Notes: a model not told the origin generated them from the sequence alone. Counted from the first letter of the stretch, positions 1 to 5,373 are shown. The stretch: 5,383 nt of DNA from Candidatus Atribacteria bacterium (GCA_016934875.1 JAFGSC010000225.1:1-5383), one strand, 5' to 3'. Made by a program: numbers and translations.

Positions 1-17
1 GGAAAATTACCAATCAT
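1..17 (-). CDS. Probable MrpC/MnhC (NuoK-like) antiporter subunit, first five codons only
   Basis: An ATG at 17-15 opens a frame reading Met-Ile-Gly-Asn-Phe-(Pro) before the window ends. It starts one base after the stop of the MnhB gene. An AAAAGGAG ribosome binding site (28-35) lies 10 bases upstream, inside the last codons of that gene. In Mrp and Mbh operons the gene after MnhB is almost always the NuoK-like MrpC/MbhG, a small protein with three membrane spans. The identity therefore rests on position and on the start signal, not on visible protein sequence. A second ATG at 22-20 is followed by an immediate stop and is not a start. Confidence 0.55.
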
Positions 18-18
18 C

Positions 19-495
19 TCATGAAGTCTCCTTTTTATCTTTAATTTCTGATCCTGCTGACATGATAAGAACGATAACCCCCAATGCCGCCAAAACTTCT
101 AATCCAACAGCAATATTCATCGCTGCAACGGTTCCTCCAGTGTTCAGATCACCGGGATTTATTCCAGTTACTACTTGATTCCCAAAGATACCCCCGCTGT
201 TTGCCATAAAATTATAGAAAAATGTTACCCCTAAACCTAAAAAAGCAATGGTAATAAAAAGGATTAAGCCAACACTTTCAAAAATTGAAAGAATATCTTT
301 CTTAATATATTTTTTAATACCTAGGTTACCATAGGAAACCAATAATAGAGCAAATGCCGAAGCAACAACTGCACCACCTTGAAATCCCCCTCCAGGTGTT
401 AGGTGGCCATGAATGATAATATAAAAACCGAAAACAGCAATAAATCCATACAATAGTGTTGCTACAGTTTTAACAATTCGAGACATTCCCTTCAT
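19..495 (-). CDS. mrpB: Na+/H+ antiporter subunit MnhB/MrpB (MbhF-like)
   Basis: This 158-residue membrane protein belongs to the MnhB family, a small subunit of Mrp antiporters and of the sodium-translocating arm of Mbh-type hydrogenases. The family signature HGHLTPGGGFQGGAVVASA lies at residues 29-47. A second conserved stretch, NTGGTVAAMNIAVGLEV, lies at 118-134. Hydrophobic segments fall near residues 10-28, 38-55, 70-95 and 122-147, giving about four spans. The start overlaps the stop of the MbhE gene as ATGA (495-492), and a GGGAGGTG ribosome binding site lies just upstream, so the ATG at 495 is preferred over the Met at codon 4. The length fits stand-alone MnhB proteins. Translational coupling to its upstream neighbour is likely. 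The family call is firm. Whether it serves an antiporter or a hydrogenase complex cannot be settled from this gene alone. Confidence 0.93.
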   Translation of the reverse strand: MKGMSRIVKTVATLLYGFIAVFGFYIIIHGHLTPGGGFQGGAVVASAFALLLVSYGNLGIKKYIKKDILSIFESVGLILFITIAFLGLGVTFFYNFMANSGGIFGNQVVTGINPGDLNTGGTVAAMNIAVGLEVLAALGVIVLIMSAGSEIKDKKETS

Positions 496-758
496 TTCAC
501 CACCTCCCTAAACAAAGCTACAATTCCTACGACTGCGGTAAATAGAACTGTTCCTTCTCCCAAAGTATCAAAGCCTCTGTAATCAAACACAATCGAGGTA
601 ACAACATTATTGGTGCCAGCTTCAGCCTGTGCATTTTGAATATAGTAATCATCGATTTCAGTAAAGCCTGGCTCTCCGAAAGGTCTCATGTCGAAAGCTG
701 CCAAAATCATAAAAGCTATAAAAAAAACAAACGCAATTCCAAATACTAATTTCTTCAT
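492..758 (-). CDS. mbhE: Stand-alone MbhE-type subunit (equivalent to the extreme C-terminus of MrpA)
   Basis: This 88-residue membrane protein matches the MbhE family, annotated as hydrogen gas-evolving membrane-bound hydrogenase subunit E. It has a hydrophobic N-terminal segment (residues 4-22) and a loop with FGEPG at 27-31. The core motif TNNVVTSIVFDYRGFDTLGE lies at 49-68 and leads into a second span at about 69-83. In classical Mrp antiporters this region is fused to the end of the roughly 800-residue MrpA. A separate gene is typical of Mbh, Mbx and split-MrpA clusters. The ATG at 758 follows an AAGGGGTG ribosome binding site and a 13-base gap after the DUF4040 gene. The stop overlaps the start of mrpB. 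By homology it helps form the membrane channel between the MrpA-like and MrpB/C/D-like parts. Confidence 0.88.
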   Translation of the reverse strand: MKKLVFGIAFVFFIAFMILAAFDMRPFGEPGFTEIDDYYIQNAQAEAGTNNVVTSIVFDYRGFDTLGEGTVLFTAVVGIVALFREVVK

Positions 759-771
759 CTTTTTTCACCCC

Positions 772-1014
772 TTATTTCCGAGTTGCCTGTATGGCAAAAA
801 TAAAGATTGCCATCGTTAAGCCAGCCCCAATTCCTGCTTCGGCAATGGCTACATCTGGTGCATGCAGTAAATAAAATTCCAGTGAAAGTAATAAGCTTAC
901 AACTGCAAGAGCAATCACAGAGGGTAATATCTTTTTATAACCGACTGCTAAAAATGCAGCAATAATCATAATCACTAATATAGCAACATGTGCAAAGCCT
1001 ATTAAATTACTCAT
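772..1014 (-). CDS. mbhD: Stand-alone MbhD / DUF4040 subunit (NuoJ-like segment of MrpA)
   Basis: This 80-residue, very hydrophobic protein has three predicted spans (about residues 5-24, 28-48 and 58-76). The conserved motif LHAPDVAIAEAGIGAGL at 50-66 is typical of the MbhD/DUF4040 family, which corresponds to the NuoJ-like part of the MrpA C-terminal region. In Pyrococcus-type membrane-bound hydrogenases it is a separate subunit placed between the MrpG-like and MbhE subunits, exactly as here. The ATG at 1014 overlaps the end of mrpG by 8 bases. It is preceded by AAAGGAGG, one of the best ribosome binding sites in the window. The acidic residues in the motif (Asp53, Glu59) are likely to take part in ion transfer, by analogy with complex I subunits; that last point is inference. 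Confidence 0.88.
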   Translation of the reverse strand: MSNLIGFAHVAILVIMIIAAFLAVGYKKILPSVIALAVVSLLLSLEFYLLHAPDVAIAEAGIGAGLTMAIFIFAIQATRK

Positions 1015-1372
1015 CTAACTTTGCCTCCTTTAGTTCATCGATAACTGCCTTTCTGGGCATTACTCCACTACGATAAGCCGCTCTTGCAATAGCATGCGAC
1101 CCGGTAGCGTTGGTAATTACCAAACAAGCTAAAGCTACCAAAGAATGCAATGCCATAACACCGTATTTTGAATCTCCGCTTACTTTCCAAAAATAAAATC
1201 CATAAATGATTACCGCAAAAGATGTAAATATGGATCCAAAAGTCGTACATTTTGTCGTTGCATGCAAGCGTGTATAAACATCAGGAAATCTCATAAGCCC
1301 AACGGTACCAAGCCCATTAAAAAATACACCAATGATTAAAAATATAACTAAGAAAAATATTAAAACTGTCAC
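1007..1372 (-). CDS. mrpG: Na+/H+ antiporter subunit MnhG/MrpG (MbhC-like)
   Basis: This 121-residue MnhG/PhaG family protein has three spans (about residues 3-24, 44-62 and 72-92). The signature GTVGLMRFPDVYTRLHATTK lies at 22-41, and a conserved C-terminal stretch, TNATGSHAIARAAYRSG, at 87-103. It is a small accessory subunit of Mrp antiporters and Mbh complexes. The start is GTG at 1372, overlapping the mrpF stop as GTGA, with a GAGGAGG ribosome binding site 11 bases upstream. The non-ATG start and the overlap suggest re-initiation by ribosomes finishing mrpF, which may help set subunit ratios. Length and motifs are ordinary for the family. A 60-codon frame nested within it on the same strand is only a shadow. 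Confidence 0.93.
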   Translation of the reverse strand: MTVLIFFLVIFLIIGVFFNGLGTVGLMRFPDVYTRLHATTKCTTFGSIFTSFAVIIYGFYFWKVSGDSKYGVMALHSLVALACLVITNATGSHAIARAAYRSGVMPRKAVIDELKEAKLDE

Positions 1373-1641
1373 TTATCTTTTGTCCTCCTCTCTAAATAAT
1401 TGGCAATGTACAGTGTAGATATATAGGACAATAAAGCATAGACGATCGCCACATCGATATAGATCACTTCTTGAAATGCAGCTCCAAATAATATCATTCC
1501 AGCAACGACCAGTGTATTGATGGTATCTAAGGCAACAACTCGATCCGGTATTGACGGTCCCAAAACGAGTCTAAACAAAGAAGTCAGTATAAAAAGAATT
1601 AATAATACCGCTGGAAGTAGAAAAACATTAAATAGATTCAT
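1369..1641 (-). CDS. mrpF: Na+/H+ antiporter subunit MnhF/MrpF (MbhB-like)
   Basis: This 90-residue MrpF/PhaF family membrane protein has three spans (about residues 6-26, 40-56 and 60-81). The family motif LGPSIPDRVVALDT lies at 27-40, and a conserved acidic residue (Asp63) starts the third span in YIDVAIVYALLSY. The frame stays open upstream to an ATG at 1662. I choose the ATG at 1641 because AGGAGG sits 8 bases before it, it overlaps the mrpE stop as ATGA, and it gives the usual family N-terminus. The longer version would add seven unusual residues (MDQEDCG). The stop overlaps the GTG of mrpG. MrpF is a small core subunit in both Mrp antiporters and Mbh-type complexes. Confidence 0.93.
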   Translation of the reverse strand: MNLFNVFLLPAVLLILFILTSLFRLVLGPSIPDRVVALDTINTLVVAGMILFGAAFQEVIYIDVAIVYALLSYISTLYIANYLERRTKDK

Positions 1642-2147
1642 TCCGCAATCCTCCTGATCCATATTGGAAAATTACCGCAAACATCTTCTATTGCTGGCTT
1701 AAGGTTGGTTACGTTAATCCAATGAATATAAAGATCGTTGTTACTCTCATCAATATCCACGCTTAATGTTCCTGGTGTTAAAGTAATTGAATTCGCCAGC
1801 AAAGTTATAGCAGCATCTGACTTTAAATTGGGAGATATTTTTACAATTCCTGGGTTAATTTTACCTGTGATGACACGGTAAGCAACATCAATATTTGCTT
1901 TAACTAAAGCAACTAAAAAAGGACCCATCAAATAAATTAAAAAAGTCAACCACCTTAACGGGTTTAATAAGCGGTATTGTTTCTTCTGAAATAATACCTT
2001 TGAAGAAATTATTGCTACGATCAAAGATATAATACAAGCCGCAATAATTTCAGATTGACTCCATAAACCAAGAATTTCCCCCTGGCTAGCAGCCAAAAAA
2101 AGATATGCTAAAAAACTTAACAAGAAACTGAACACAAACCCGATCAT
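1638..2147 (-). CDS. mrpE: Na+/H+ antiporter subunit MnhE/MrpE (MbhA-like)
   Basis: This 169-residue MnhE family protein is the first gene of the antiporter operon. Hydrophobic spans lie at about residues 2-20, 33-52 and 65-85. They are followed by a soluble C-terminal domain carrying the diagnostic motif LLANSITLTPGTLSVDI (116-132). The ATG at 2147 has a GAGGTG ribosome binding site five bases upstream. A candidate extended -10 promoter lies about 58 bases further up, so the operon may be transcribed independently of hypA. Having E at the head of the cluster, then F and G, is the order of archaeal mbhA-B-C, not the MrpABCDEFG order of Bacillus. MrpE is thought to help assemble or stabilise the complex. 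No large MrpA gene precedes it here. Confidence 0.93.
   Translation of the reverse strand: MIGFVFSFLLSFLAYLFLAASQGEILGLWSQSEIIAACIISLIVAIISSKVLFQKKQYRLLNPLRWLTFLIYLMGPFLVALVKANIDVAYRVITGKINPGIVKISPNLKSDAAITLLANSITLTPGTLSVDIDESNNDLYIHWINVTNLKPAIEDVCGNFPIWIRRIAE
1650..1655 (-). promoter_or_regulatory. Ribosome binding site that fixes the mrpF start
   Basis: On the minus strand AGGAGG lies eight bases before the ATG at 1641 and inside the last codons of mrpE. It favours the 90-residue MrpF over the 97-residue reading from 1662, which would place this site inside the coding region. Confidence 0.75.
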
Positions 2148-2204
2148 GATTCCACCTCACTTCAAGTCTTTATTTCATATGATCATTCCCAAAAGAACAA
2201 AAAA

Positions 2205-2234
2205 AGTATATCATACCTTGATTATTGATTTCAA
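2205..2234 (-). promoter_or_regulatory. Candidate sigma-A promoter of the mrpE operon, extended -10
   Basis: On the minus strand TTGAAA (2234-2229) and TATACT (2210-2205) are separated by 18 bases. A TG one base before the -10 box makes it an extended -10. The -35 begins one base beyond the hypA stop codon. Transcription would start near 2198, giving a leader of about 50 bases before the mrpE ATG. Read by eye only. It suggests the antiporter operon need not depend on transcription through hypA. Confidence 0.5.
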
Positions 2235-2235
2235 T

Positions 2236-2598
2236 TCATTTATCAGAAGAAATTTTAGATATTTCTATGTCCTGAACAAATAGCTCTTCACCGCTAATAA
2301 TTTGGACGAACGGGCTTCCACAATAAGGGCATTTGAATTCTTGCTTGTTTATCAGAAATTCTTGCTTGCATTTCTGGCATTTGCCCTTCAAAGGAGAATG
2401 AGTAATCTCTATCTTGGCTTTCTCGGCAGTTGTAGAGCGAGCCAATTGATAAAAGGCTTCTACTAAAAGCTCATCTTGAATCATGGTAAAGTCACCAACG
2501 ACTATTCTAATGACTTCTATCTTTACCTGATCTTCAAGAGTTTTTGCTTGACTTAAAACGATGTTTAATAAATTTCTAGCTACTGATCTTTCGTGCAT
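2236..2598 (-). CDS. hypA: [NiFe] hydrogenase nickel metallochaperone HypA
   Basis: This 120-residue protein of the HypA/HybF family delivers nickel, with HypB, to the large subunit of [NiFe] hydrogenases in the cytoplasm. The N-terminus Met-His-Glu holds the nickel-binding His2. The zinc-binding domain has CxxC pairs at Cys74/Cys77 and Cys90/Cys93 (CQKC and CPYCGS), followed by the family-typical SGEELFVQDIEI. Length is normal. The ATG at 2598 is fixed by the required MHE start, although no good ribosome binding site precedes it, only GGAAA immediately before the ATG. I saw no convincing promoter upstream, only AT-rich sequence with T-tracts. No hypB or other hyp gene adjoins. The antiporter operon starts 88 bases downstream, linking the region to hydrogenase biology. 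Some HypA proteins also serve urease, but nothing here points to that. Confidence 0.95.
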   Translation of the reverse strand: MHERSVARNLLNIVLSQAKTLEDQVKIEVIRIVVGDFTMIQDELLVEAFYQLARSTTAEKAKIEITHSPLKGKCQKCKQEFLINKQEFKCPYCGSPFVQIISGEELFVQDIEISKISSDK

Positions 2599-2735
2599 TT
2601 TCCAAAAAACACAAACCTTATATCATTTATTCTAAAGTAAATTATTAAAAAAAGAAAATTTGATTGCTGTTCCAGTTAAGTTAATGAAAGTAATGATCCT
2701 GTTGATCAATTTCTTGATAAGCAAATCAATTCATT

Positions 2736-2822
2736 TGGTGCCGGGAGGGGGATTTGAACCCCCACAAGCTTTCGCCCACCAGCCCCTCAAGCTGGCGCGT
2801 CTGCCTATTCCGCCATCCCGGC
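2736..2822 (-). tRNA. tRNA-Leu (anticodon GAG)
   Basis: This 87-base class II tRNA includes an encoded 3' CCA (2738-2736) and a discriminator A at 2739. The acceptor stem pairs GCCGGGA at the 5' end (2822-2816) with TCCCGGC (2746-2740). The anticodon stem CCAGC/GCTGG encloses the seven-base loop TTGAGGG, with GAG at 2788-2786, reading CUC and CUU codons. The T arm has a five-pair GGGGG/CCCCC stem around TTCAAAT. The long variable arm (around GGGCGAAAGCTTG) is characteristic of leucine tRNAs. I found no strong promoter or Rho-independent terminator next to it, so it may be processed from a longer transcript running through from the nicotinate phosphoribosyltransferase gene. Confidence 0.96.
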
Positions 2823-3134
2823 AATTAATTAAAAAATGGTATATCGTATTCCGTATATCACTTCTAAGCGAAAACATTTGTTTAAAATTACCCATATAAA
2901 AACTGAGTACTAATATCTAAAACATCTTACTCTATATATAATTCCCTGGTCGATTGACTAACGATTTTTCTTGTTTTTACATATTCAATGTAACTTCTGA
3001 ACTTGCGGTTTTATTCTATCCTTACAAGTATGCTTACATTATTGCACGTTATAAGGTATACAATTTTACTCAATGCGCAATACTCACTACGCACGGCTAT
3101 TTTACGTTATACGTTTTATACGGTATACGGTATA
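2823..3134. other. Gene-free spacer between the phosphoribosyltransferase gene and tRNA-Leu
   Basis: This AT-rich stretch holds no supportable gene on either strand. The plus-strand frames here are short, low-complexity or shadows of the neighbouring gene. Both ends carry degenerate 7-base repeats, listed separately. The middle (about 2861-3045) shows only poor promoter-like matches on the minus strand and no GC-rich hairpin followed by a T-run. Confidence 0.6.
2837..2860. repeat. Short cluster of CGTAT-type 7-base units next to the tRNA
   Basis: On the plus strand the units GGTAT, ATCGTAT and TCCGTAT follow each other (2838-2856), with spacing near seven bases. They resemble the units of the larger array at 3046-3140, placing related repeats at both edges of the spacer. 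They lie immediately upstream of the tRNA in its direction of transcription. Copies are few and imperfect, so chance similarity in AT-rich DNA cannot be excluded. Confidence 0.35.
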
Positions 3135-3140
3135 CTATAT
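3046..3140. repeat. Degenerate heptamer tandem array
   Basis: Read on the plus strand, the stretch divides into thirteen consecutive units of mostly seven bases, with 8- or 9-base exceptions: ACGTTAT, AAGGTAT, ACAATTTT, ACTCAAT, GCGCAAT, ACTCACT, ACGCACG, GCTATTTT, ACGTTAT, ACGTTTTAT, ACGGTAT, ACGGTAT, ACTATAT. The best-conserved part is 3104-3133, where four units start with ACG and end in TAT. The array runs into the end of the phosphoribosyltransferase gene and contains its stop codon (3137-3135). Only the right-hand copies are near-identical; the left-hand half is a looser reading. Function is unknown. Confidence 0.55.
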
Positions 3141-4172
3141 TAATTTTACAAGCTTTTTATTTTCAATCTTGCCAGGAATTCTCCCTCTTTTTGCAATCGG
3201 TTTTCCTTCTACCTCTTTAATATCGAGGGTCATATCGATAGGTGATGCATCACTAATAAAACTTCCTACACCAAAAGCATCCACTGCCTCATCCCTAAGT
3301 GACACAATCCTATCAGGAGTGACTCCTCCTGATACAAAGATTTTAACATAAGAAAATCCGGCTTGATCTAAACGAGCCCTGACTTCTCTAACAAGATCAG
3401 GAGAAACGCCACCTCTTTCGCTGGGTGTATCCAGTCTCACACCCAGTAAATCTCGACCTAATGCTTTTGCTACCCTGATCGATTCTTCGGCTTCATCTTT
3501 AAATGTATCAATTAATATAATTCGAGGCACATCACCGTCAGAGCATTCATGGTATGCTTTGGCTGCTTTGACTGTATCCCCAGAAATAATAATCACAGTA
3601 TGGGGAATCGTTCCTTGCGGTTCCTGTCCCATCAATTTAGCTCCCAAGATGCAGCTTGCACCATCAACTCCCCCAATGATTGCAGCCCTCTCCATGACCG
3701 GTGCAACAGCTGGATGAATATGCCGAGATCCAAAACAAATCAATTTTTTTCCATTGGCAGCATTACAGCAAATCCTAGCAGCAGTAGCCCAAGCAGAGCT
3801 ACTTGACAATATACCTAAAATTGCGGTTTCAAAAATACCAAACTCATTATATGGTCCGCTAATTCTCATCACCGTTTCTTTTGGAAGGAATGAATCCCCT
3901 TCCTGAATAGACCAGAGTTCTATTTTTTTATCTTTTAATAAATTATAGGTTTCTTTGGTGCCTGCAAAAATTCCTTCCTGTCTGGCAAAAATTTCTGCAG
4001 TCACCATGACCTTATCCAAATCTAGATATTTAAGAATTTCTAAGGCTCTGACAAAATAAACATCGGTTGTTAATCCTCTTGCTATTTCATCATGATTGGC
4101 AGAAAATAATTTTCTTTCAGGGTCAACCCTATACTTTCTTACTTCAGCTACCGAATCAATATATTGGCTCAT
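3135..4172 (-). CDS. pncB: Nicotinate phosphoribosyltransferase, short form
   Basis: This 345-residue enzyme joins nicotinate and phosphoribosyl pyrophosphate to make nicotinate mononucleotide, in the NAD salvage (Preiss-Handler) pathway of the cytoplasm. Visible family features in order are an acidic N-terminal region, ISGPYNEFGIFET (104-116), GSRHIHPAV (148-156) with the His region tied to the phosphorylated-enzyme step, GTIPH (187-191), IDTF (221-224), VRLDTPSERGG (245-255) and the phosphate-binding SGG (281-283) with FGVGS (300-304). It is shorter than the E. coli (about 400) and Bacillus (about 490) enzymes and resembles compact archaeal-type forms. The ATG at 4172 follows GAGG at a rather long 13-base spacing, but no better start exists. 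It lies 41 bases after secG, probably in the same transcript. A related quinolinate enzyme (NadC) is less likely given the GTIPH and GSRHIHP motifs. Confidence 0.9.
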   Translation of the reverse strand: MSQYIDSVAEVRKYRVDPERKLFSANHDEIARGLTTDVYFVRALEILKYLDLDKVMVTAEIFARQEGIFAGTKETYNLLKDKKIELWSIQEGDSFLPKETVMRISGPYNEFGIFETAILGILSSSSAWATAARICCNAANGKKLICFGSRHIHPAVAPVMERAAIIGGVDGASCILGAKLMGQEPQGTIPHTVIIISGDTVKAAKAYHECSDGDVPRIILIDTFKDEAEESIRVAKALGRDLLGVRLDTPSERGGVSPDLVREVRARLDQAGFSYVKIFVSGGVTPDRIVSLRDEAVDAFGVGSFISDASPIDMTLDIKEVEGKPIAKRGRIPGKIENKKLVKLI

Positions 4173-4213
4173 GAACTTTTGATTTCCTCTTCATTTGAAT
4201 TTTTAATCTAAAT

Positions 4214-4438
4214 TTATTTATAAATAATTATAATAATAGAAGAGAGTATGAACAGTGCGGCAACTGCAGTCGTAACTTTAAGCAAAAGTACTTCTTGCCC
4301 TTTTCTGCCCCTGTGTTCTGCAAATGTTTCACCGCCAAAAATTCCACCACCCTGACCCGTTTTTCTAGACTGAAATAAGACAATGACAATCAACGCTAAA
4401 CTTATCGTAATCTGTATCAACATCAACCAAGTTGGCAT
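4214..4438 (-). CDS. secG: Preprotein translocase subunit SecG
   Basis: This 74-residue membrane protein, a small partner of SecY and SecE in the Sec export channel, stimulates protein movement driven by SecA. Two spans (about residues 4-22 and 51-72) flank a cytoplasmic loop with the family-typical FQSRKTGQGGGIFGGE (22-37), then a basic HRGRKG patch. The length is usual for Bacillota. The ATG at 4438 has AAAGGAG 10 bases upstream. A candidate promoter lies about 62 bases before the start, and tpiA ends 179 bases upstream. The phosphoribosyltransferase gene follows after 41 bases. A leucine tRNA with anticodon GAG lies downstream of secG, as in E. coli, but here with another gene between them. 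Confidence 0.95.
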   Translation of the reverse strand: MPTWLMLIQITISLALIVIVLFQSRKTGQGGGIFGGETFAEHRGRKGQEVLLLKVTTAVAALFILSSIIIIIYK

Positions 4439-4499
4439 ATGTGATCTTCTCCTTTGGGTTTTAAACCTTTATCCTTTATGTTCAAATCAACGCTAATGA

Positions 4500-4528
4500 A
4501 TCATAACATATTTAAATCAATGGTTCAA
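4500..4528 (-). promoter_or_regulatory. Candidate sigma-A promoter upstream of secG, extended -10
   Basis: On the minus strand TTGAAC (4528-4523) and TATGAT (4505-4500) are separated by the ideal 17 bases. A TG one base before the -10 box adds an extended -10 feature. Transcription would begin near 4493, giving a leader of about 55 bases before the secG ATG. The 179-base gap after tpiA is long for a continuous operon and fits a separate start here. Found by eye. Confidence 0.5.
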
Positions 4529-4617
4529 GATAGTTATAGGATTTTATTTCTAAATCTATCTTACTTAATCTTAGTTATGCTACGATCGATGATCCGTTCA
4601 CAAACTAAAAATATTGA

Positions 4618-5373
4618 CTATTCTTTATATTGTGCCAATTGCGCAAACGTCGTGGCCTTTAAGCTGGCACCCCCAACCAAAGCACCATCGATATCCGATT
4701 CTCCCATGAATTCCTTGATATTATCAGGTTTGACACTACCACCATACAAAATCCTAATTTGTTCTGATATTTCTTCATGATATTTTTCTTTAATTGTATT
4801 GCGAATAAATTGAATCATATCATTGGCATCCTTTGAAGTTGCGGATTTTCCTGTTCCAATTGCCCAAATAGGTTCATAAGCAAACACAACTTTCCCTGCA
4901 TCCTGGGCTTTAAGTACTTCAAAGATTGCTTCGACTTCTTTTCTCACAACCTCCTTTGCCATACCTGATTCCCTTTCTTCCAGTTTTTCTCCCACACAGA
5001 TAATAGGCTTAATTCTGAAAGCCAAAGCCTGTTTAGTTTTCCATGCTACTTCTTGAGAACTTTCATGGAAGAACTCCCTTCGTTCAGAATGTCCTACAAT
5101 CACATAATGACACCCTATATTCTGTAACATGTTGGCTGATATCTCTCCAGTATAAGCTCCTTCATTTTGAAAATATAAGTTTTGTGCCCCTAATAAAATA
5201 TTGGTGTCCTGAATTAATTCCTTGACTACCCATAAGGAAGTAAAAGGCGGGCAAAGGACGATTTCAGTCTCTTGACGGTCTTTCACCAAATCAATGAGTT
5301 CCTTTGACAAAGAAATGCTTTCAGTAACTGTTTTATTCATTTTCCAATTACCGACAATTAAAGGTTTACGCAT
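4618..5373 (-). CDS. tpiA: Triosephosphate isomerase TpiA
   Basis: This 251-residue, complete-looking glycolytic enzyme interconverts dihydroxyacetone phosphate and glyceraldehyde 3-phosphate in the cytoplasm. All key residues are present: Asn9 and Lys11 in GNWKMN, His95 in VGHSERR, Glu167 in AYEPIW, the flexible loop-6 lid PIWAIGTGKSAT (168-179), and the phosphate-binding YGGSV (210-214) and GALVGGASL (230-238). Length is normal. The ATG at 5373 gives the family-standard N-terminus (MRKPLIVGNW). Only ten bases precede it in the window, so its ribosome binding site is not clearly visible. In Bacillota tpiA commonly follows gapA and pgk, and those may lie upstream. No gpmI or eno follows; the next gene is secG. 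Confidence 0.98.
   Translation of the reverse strand: MRKPLIVGNWKMNKTVTESISLSKELIDLVKDRQETEIVLCPPFTSLWVVKELIQDTNILLGAQNLYFQNEGAYTGEISANMLQNIGCHYVIVGHSERREFFHESSQEVAWKTKQALAFRIKPIICVGEKLEERESGMAKEVVRKEVEAIFEVLKAQDAGKVVFAYEPIWAIGTGKSATSKDANDMIQFIRNTIKEKYHEEISEQIRILYGGSVKPDNIKEFMGESDIDGALVGGASLKATTFAQLAQYKE

Noticed and set aside
1642..1662. Longer mrpF start at 1662
   Set aside because: It would add MDQEDCG before the normal family N-terminus and lacks its own ribosome binding site. The ATG at 1641 has AGGAGG and the ATGA overlap.
2701..2735. Possible terminator hairpin after the tRNA (minus strand TTGAT, loop, ATCAA, then TTGATCAA)
   Set aside because: The stems are short and AT-only, with no following T-run; not convincing as a Rho-independent terminator.
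2660..2899. 79-codon plus-strand open frame
   Set aside because: It runs antisense through the tRNA-Leu and AT-rich spacers, has no ribosome binding site, and its protein resembles no family; it is the well-known false frame over a tRNA complement.
2954..3351. Two overlapping plus-strand frames of 88 and 92 codons
   Set aside because: They cross the repeat array and the antisense strand of the phosphoribosyltransferase gene, with low-complexity Tyr/Phe/Ile-rich products and no start signals.
4583..4595. Palindrome-like GATCGATGATC after tpiA as a terminator or operator
   Set aside because: The pairing arms are only four bases long and no T-run follows; such short symmetry is expected by chance.
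4454..4780. 108-codon plus-strand frame in the tpiA-secG gap
   Set aside because: Its second half is antisense to the well-supported tpiA. It has no ribosome binding site, and the gap is better explained by the minus-strand promoter.
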